From assembly GCA_022575985.1 (NCBI GenBank), contig JAKSXM010000142.1, positions 4,340,001-4,404,000 of the forward strand: a DNA stretch of 64,000 bases. Reading direction: 5' to 3'. The stretch comes from Anagrus nilaparvatae (Eukaryota; Arthropoda; Insecta; Hymenoptera; Mymaridae). The position numbers were made by a program, and so were the translations under genes. This document shows, in pieces, positions 60,735-64,000 of this stretch. Below the pieces are notes generated by a model, which ran no database searches, was not told where the DNA came from, and was given only the letters and a program-made list of their open reading frames with translations. Every line of letters starts with the position of its first letter. Within the stretch, counting starts at the first letter, position 1.

Positions 60735-63289
60735 TTACTTGATATCAAATTTTGTTGTTTGTCTTAAAATATTAAATATAGAATAAGAATAATTAATTGC
60801 CTGAAATCAAAAATATTTCTTGTTCAATGATAAAAAAAAAGTTTCATAGGTGGTTTCTACACAGAAACAGATTTGAATCGCTGAAGAACTAAAAATGTTT
60901 ATGCTAGAACCAAGTTTCAGGGTTCTAAAAACTAGTTAAAAACCTTCTCTTAAAAAATTATTATTTTTTTTCAAAATCAAAATTAGTTATAAAAATATTT
61001 TTTATATTTCTTTTATGAATCACGTACATTAATTTAAAAAATATATTTGTAACTAATTTTGATTTTGGAAAAAATAATAATTTCTTAAGATAAGGTTTTT
61101 AACTAGTTTTTAGAACTACGAAACTCGGTTCTAGCATAAACATTTTCAGTTCATATAGTAATAGTAATATTCGGTTCCTACTACAAACAACTTTAGTGGT
61201 TCAAATCTGTTTCTGTGTATAGGTTGGACAATTTTTTTAACTACTAATGTTTCATTTACTTTATAAATTAGATTTTTTGATTAAATTTTTTTTATCAGAA
61301 TCCACCTTTATTAAAGATTTAATATACTTACGCTTAAAAAGAACTGAAAATTCAATTTGATAACAACTCCGGAAAATATTTCAATTGGTTTACTAACTGC
61401 TATCATTAAATAAATAATTAAATTTTTTGATTTCTTCGGTAACATATACCATTTTGATCCAAAAATTTGATGAATTAATCTGTAACTCTAAAGAATTCAC
61501 TTTTATTACATAATTTTTTAAAAAAAATATTAAAAATTCAAAATTTTTCCACTTGTTGTAAGCTCGCCGTTACCGAAATTCTACTTTGTTAAATTTAATA
61601 ATACTTACATTCTCCAAAACCATATTTCCATGCCAACAAAACAAAAACATTTGCATTAGATTGCTACATAAAAATCCTGTATTTGCATAGGGTATTTCTT
61701 TTTTTTTATAATATTGAGAGATTGAAAATGTTGTTGATATATTCATCAGAACAGTCAGATAAAATTGAGCAATAACAATTTTTCTAAATACCTTTTCTAT
61801 TATACGAATCAACCTACAAAGTAAAAAAAAATTATTTTTTTTTATTATTTTTTAGTAAACAAAACAATTTTTAATTTCAGATAGTGCAAAAAATTATAAA
61901 AATTCTCTATGCAAGTCTACTATTTACCTTAAAATTTCCACATGCGTTTTTATGCTCTCGATAACATTTTCGTGCTGATTTTTGTTGAATATATTTTTAA
62001 TATTACGCTTTTTACGAAAATATGGTTTGATATTCAAATAAATTAGTTTGTAACGGTGAATAAATAATTGTAATTGTAAGTTGATATTTTGTAATAAGGT
62101 AAAAATTAAACAATCATTTGCTACAGTGATAGTACTTAATACAAGTGTATAAATTAACTGATAAAAATAAATTATCCAGTAGCATATGAAATCTGATTGA
62201 TTGCAAATCAGCCATGGATTTAAGGTTAAGCTTTTATTCTCTGGAGTATCAAATATTGGTGGTATTGCTATTAATGTAAAAATTAAACATATTATGCCCA
62301 GAGATATTGTGAATATATATGTGATTCTTCTAAAATTAAATTATTTCATTAGTTTATAATATTTTTAAAAATCAAGTATTTTTATTTAATATTTTATAAA
62401 CATGTTGCCCAGAGAAGTTGATGGAGGATTTGACGAGACCACTAAATTAATATGTTTAGGTCAATAAAATTTTTCGGTTTTTATATAATATGTAATAATT
62501 TGATTATACTTCAATCCTTAAATTATTCAAGATGGAGGAAGTCGCTTTTGTGTCATTTTTTTGAGAAATAGTAGTTCAAATTTGGACTTTCAAATAGTAA
62601 ATAAATCAAATATACTCATTTTTGGGGTAGTTTTTGCAAGCTTAAGGGTGTTCACCAGATTTCAAATAGAAAAGGCCCCGAAATTTGTTATCAGTGACAC
62701 ATAAAACCCGCAATAGATCCAATCTGGTAACTGCCATTAACTAAACACCCTCAAACAATGATTTGACTAGAGTATAATATGAAATAATTTTTCAAGTGTC
62801 ATGTTACTGGCCAACTTCTCTGGGCAAAACGTTAATTACCTTTCATTAATTTTATTTTTAATTTTATACAAGTAAAATTAGTAAAAAATACCTAGAAAAT
62901 TTTCTTGTTTTTTTAATAATTTTATTTTCTTGATAATCACGTGGTATTTGCCAATTTTCATCACAACACATGTCGATAATTTTTAAAATATTTTTTTTAT
63001 TTCTTATTATAATTAATTGTTTGTACAAACCGAGAAATTGAAAAACTATTATATGAATATTAACTGATAATTTCGAGTAAGTGTCTTCATTTATGATAAT
63101 TAAAAGTAATTCCATAATTAACATTATAGCATTGTTTAAAAACATTGAAATTGAGAAAAATTCAAAAATTTTATTTTTCATAATAGATAATGATTTTCTT
63201 TTTATTAATCCTGTTACTTTCAAAAAGAAAATAATAATTGGAAAAACAAAATAATCTATTTTATTATTTGATATAGCCATGACTTTCAT
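60735..63289 (-). CDS. Odorant receptor (7tm_6 family), complete five-exon gene
   Basis: This encodes an insect odorant receptor, the ligand-specific subunit that partners Orco in ligand-gated cation channels of sensory neuron dendrites. Exons on the minus strand are 63289-62892, 62329-61928, 61813-61609, 61487-61332 and 60800-60735. All introns are GT-AG with phases 2, 2, 0 and 0. Together they give 408 residues and a TAA, within the usual range for the family. The ATG at 63289 follows an in-frame stop at 63299-63301; a second ATG at 63280 is possible. Family marks are the ESIKTHVEILR segment closing exon 2 and SNLMQMFLFCWHGN (about 317-330) in exon 3. Exon 4 has SKWYMLPKKSKNL then a PIEIFSGVV block, and the short C-terminal exon reads SYSIFNILRQ. 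Several hydrophobic segments fit seven membrane passes. No stop or frameshift breaks it. MITEs occupy introns 1 and 4. The family is certain; the ligand and subfamily are unknown. Confidence 0.94.
60860..61217. mobile_element. TA-flanked foldback MITE in odorant receptor intron 4
   Basis: The ends CACAGAAACAGATTTGAA and the exact complement TTCAAATCTGTTTCTGTG are each flanked by TA (60858-60859 and 61218-61219). The palindrome extends well inside: ATGCTAGAACC, AAAACTAGTTAAAAACC and AAAATCAAAATTAGTTA have matching complements on the other side. It is 358 bp and non-coding. TA duplication suggests a Tc1/mariner-class origin, but the ends differ from the CACTGTAAAAAG family. Confidence 0.9.
62405..62827. 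mobile_element. MITE in odorant receptor intron 1
   Basis: Perfect 16-bp terminal inverted repeats TTGCCCAGAGAAGTTG and CAACTTCTCTGGGCAA bound 423 bp. I see no clear target duplication. The interior from about 62575 to 62770 is a GGGTCACTGA-family foldback (GGGGTAGTTTTTGCAAGC, TATCAGTGACACATAAAACC), so one element either captured or was invaded by the other. It lies wholly within the intron and leaves both splice sites intact. Confidence 0.82.
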
Positions 63290-63714
63290 GTTTTTCAATT
63301 AAAACTATAATTTCTTTTTAATTCACATTTATCTTTTAGAAAAATACAGTTTTATAACTTATTGTTAATCCAAAAATAATAGAATTACTGTCTTCTTTAA
63401 TTACATTACTGCATATTAAATGATGAAGGTGAATGAAGTTTTAAAATAATTTCAATGTCTCTTGTTTAAATAATTTTAATTATTATCCTTACTCATTATG
63501 TATACTTAGAGTCATGTCTACGTAATGTACTTTTTGTAAATATTTGTAAATATTTAGGTCAATTGTATTTTTATATTTCATTTTTTATGCGAATCATCTG
63601 ATAAAAAAAACTTATGAGCGGTTTGTGTAAACCTAAGTGTATCGAACATGTTTACTTACAGTTGAGGGCTAGGTATAATAAAAATGTTACGCAAAAATTG
63701 CATTTACTAGGTTT

Positions 63715-63895
63715 TATGTTTCTATAAACCTAAACTATTCTGATTCCCTAAACCCGTATTATTCTAAGTCCCTAAACCGAAATTATTCCAATTTGATCCC
63801 CTGCCTTCAAATCAGACACATTTGATTCCCTCTCCCCTTCATTTACAGATTTTAAGGATACCTTCTCCCTATAAACATGTTCCATTTTTAAATTT
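63715..63895. mobile_element. CATGGAACATGTT-family fragment, inverted
   Basis: This reads in reverse complement relative to the other copies: TATTCTAAGTCCCTAAACCG, then AATTATTCC, then ATCAGACACATTTGATTCCC, then TATAAACATGTTCCATTTTT. It lies upstream of the odorant receptor start on the receptor's 5' side. One end is missing or outside the recognisable match. Confidence 0.7.
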
Positions 63896-64000
63896 GTATG
63901 GACGTTAGATTCAGTTTCCCAATAGGGCTTATTTTAAGTGCGCACATTTGTTATACGAATAAAATATGAAAACCCAGAAACTTGTAGTCAAAAATTAAAA

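Overview
The window is eukaryotic, extremely A+T-rich, and almost certainly insect. It carries an intact odorant receptor of the insect-only 7tm_6 family and a protein gene with several kilobase-scale introns. The receptor's sequence, its five-exon layout and the very low G+C fit a hymenopteran, perhaps a parasitoid wasp; the order is inference, the insect assignment is firm.

Only two intact protein genes can be supported. (1) Plus strand, 23003-37123: a five-exon gene for a 471-residue protein. A long Asn/Gln-rich N-terminus precedes one hydrophobic membrane/signal segment that is built across the first splice junction. After it comes a compact, predicted all-helical domain with only two cysteines and the look of a four-helix cytokine. 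I do not recognise the family. (2) Minus strand, 60735-63289: a complete five-exon odorant receptor of 408 residues, assembled by hand from exons with consistent splice phases. Its last exon encodes only 21 residues and lies beyond a transposon in the last intron.

The rest is intergenic or intronic DNA with many short non-autonomous elements. These include: a Tc1/mariner-like MITE with TA target duplications (three copies); a dispersed element with CATGGAACATGTT ends (about six copies); a family sharing the core TTTTTTGGGTCRCTGA (several copies); long foldbacks at 19971-20638 and 30985-32800; a 137-bp array with an exact period; a roughly 300-bp array at 6560-7800; a 5'-truncated LINE carrying the end of its reverse transcriptase ORF; and a four-level nested block at 57590-60175 that includes a hAT-type MITE with a perfect 8-bp target duplication.

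Layout: 1-8100 repeats; 8100-16300 mostly featureless; 16300-20640 LINE, nested MITEs and a foldback; 22000-39500 the helical-protein gene; 40370-42510 nested repeats; 42510-57500 gene-free, with a few G+C-rich unique blocks that may be regulatory; 57590-60175 nested block; 60735-63289 odorant receptor. No tRNA, rRNA or CRISPR array was seen.
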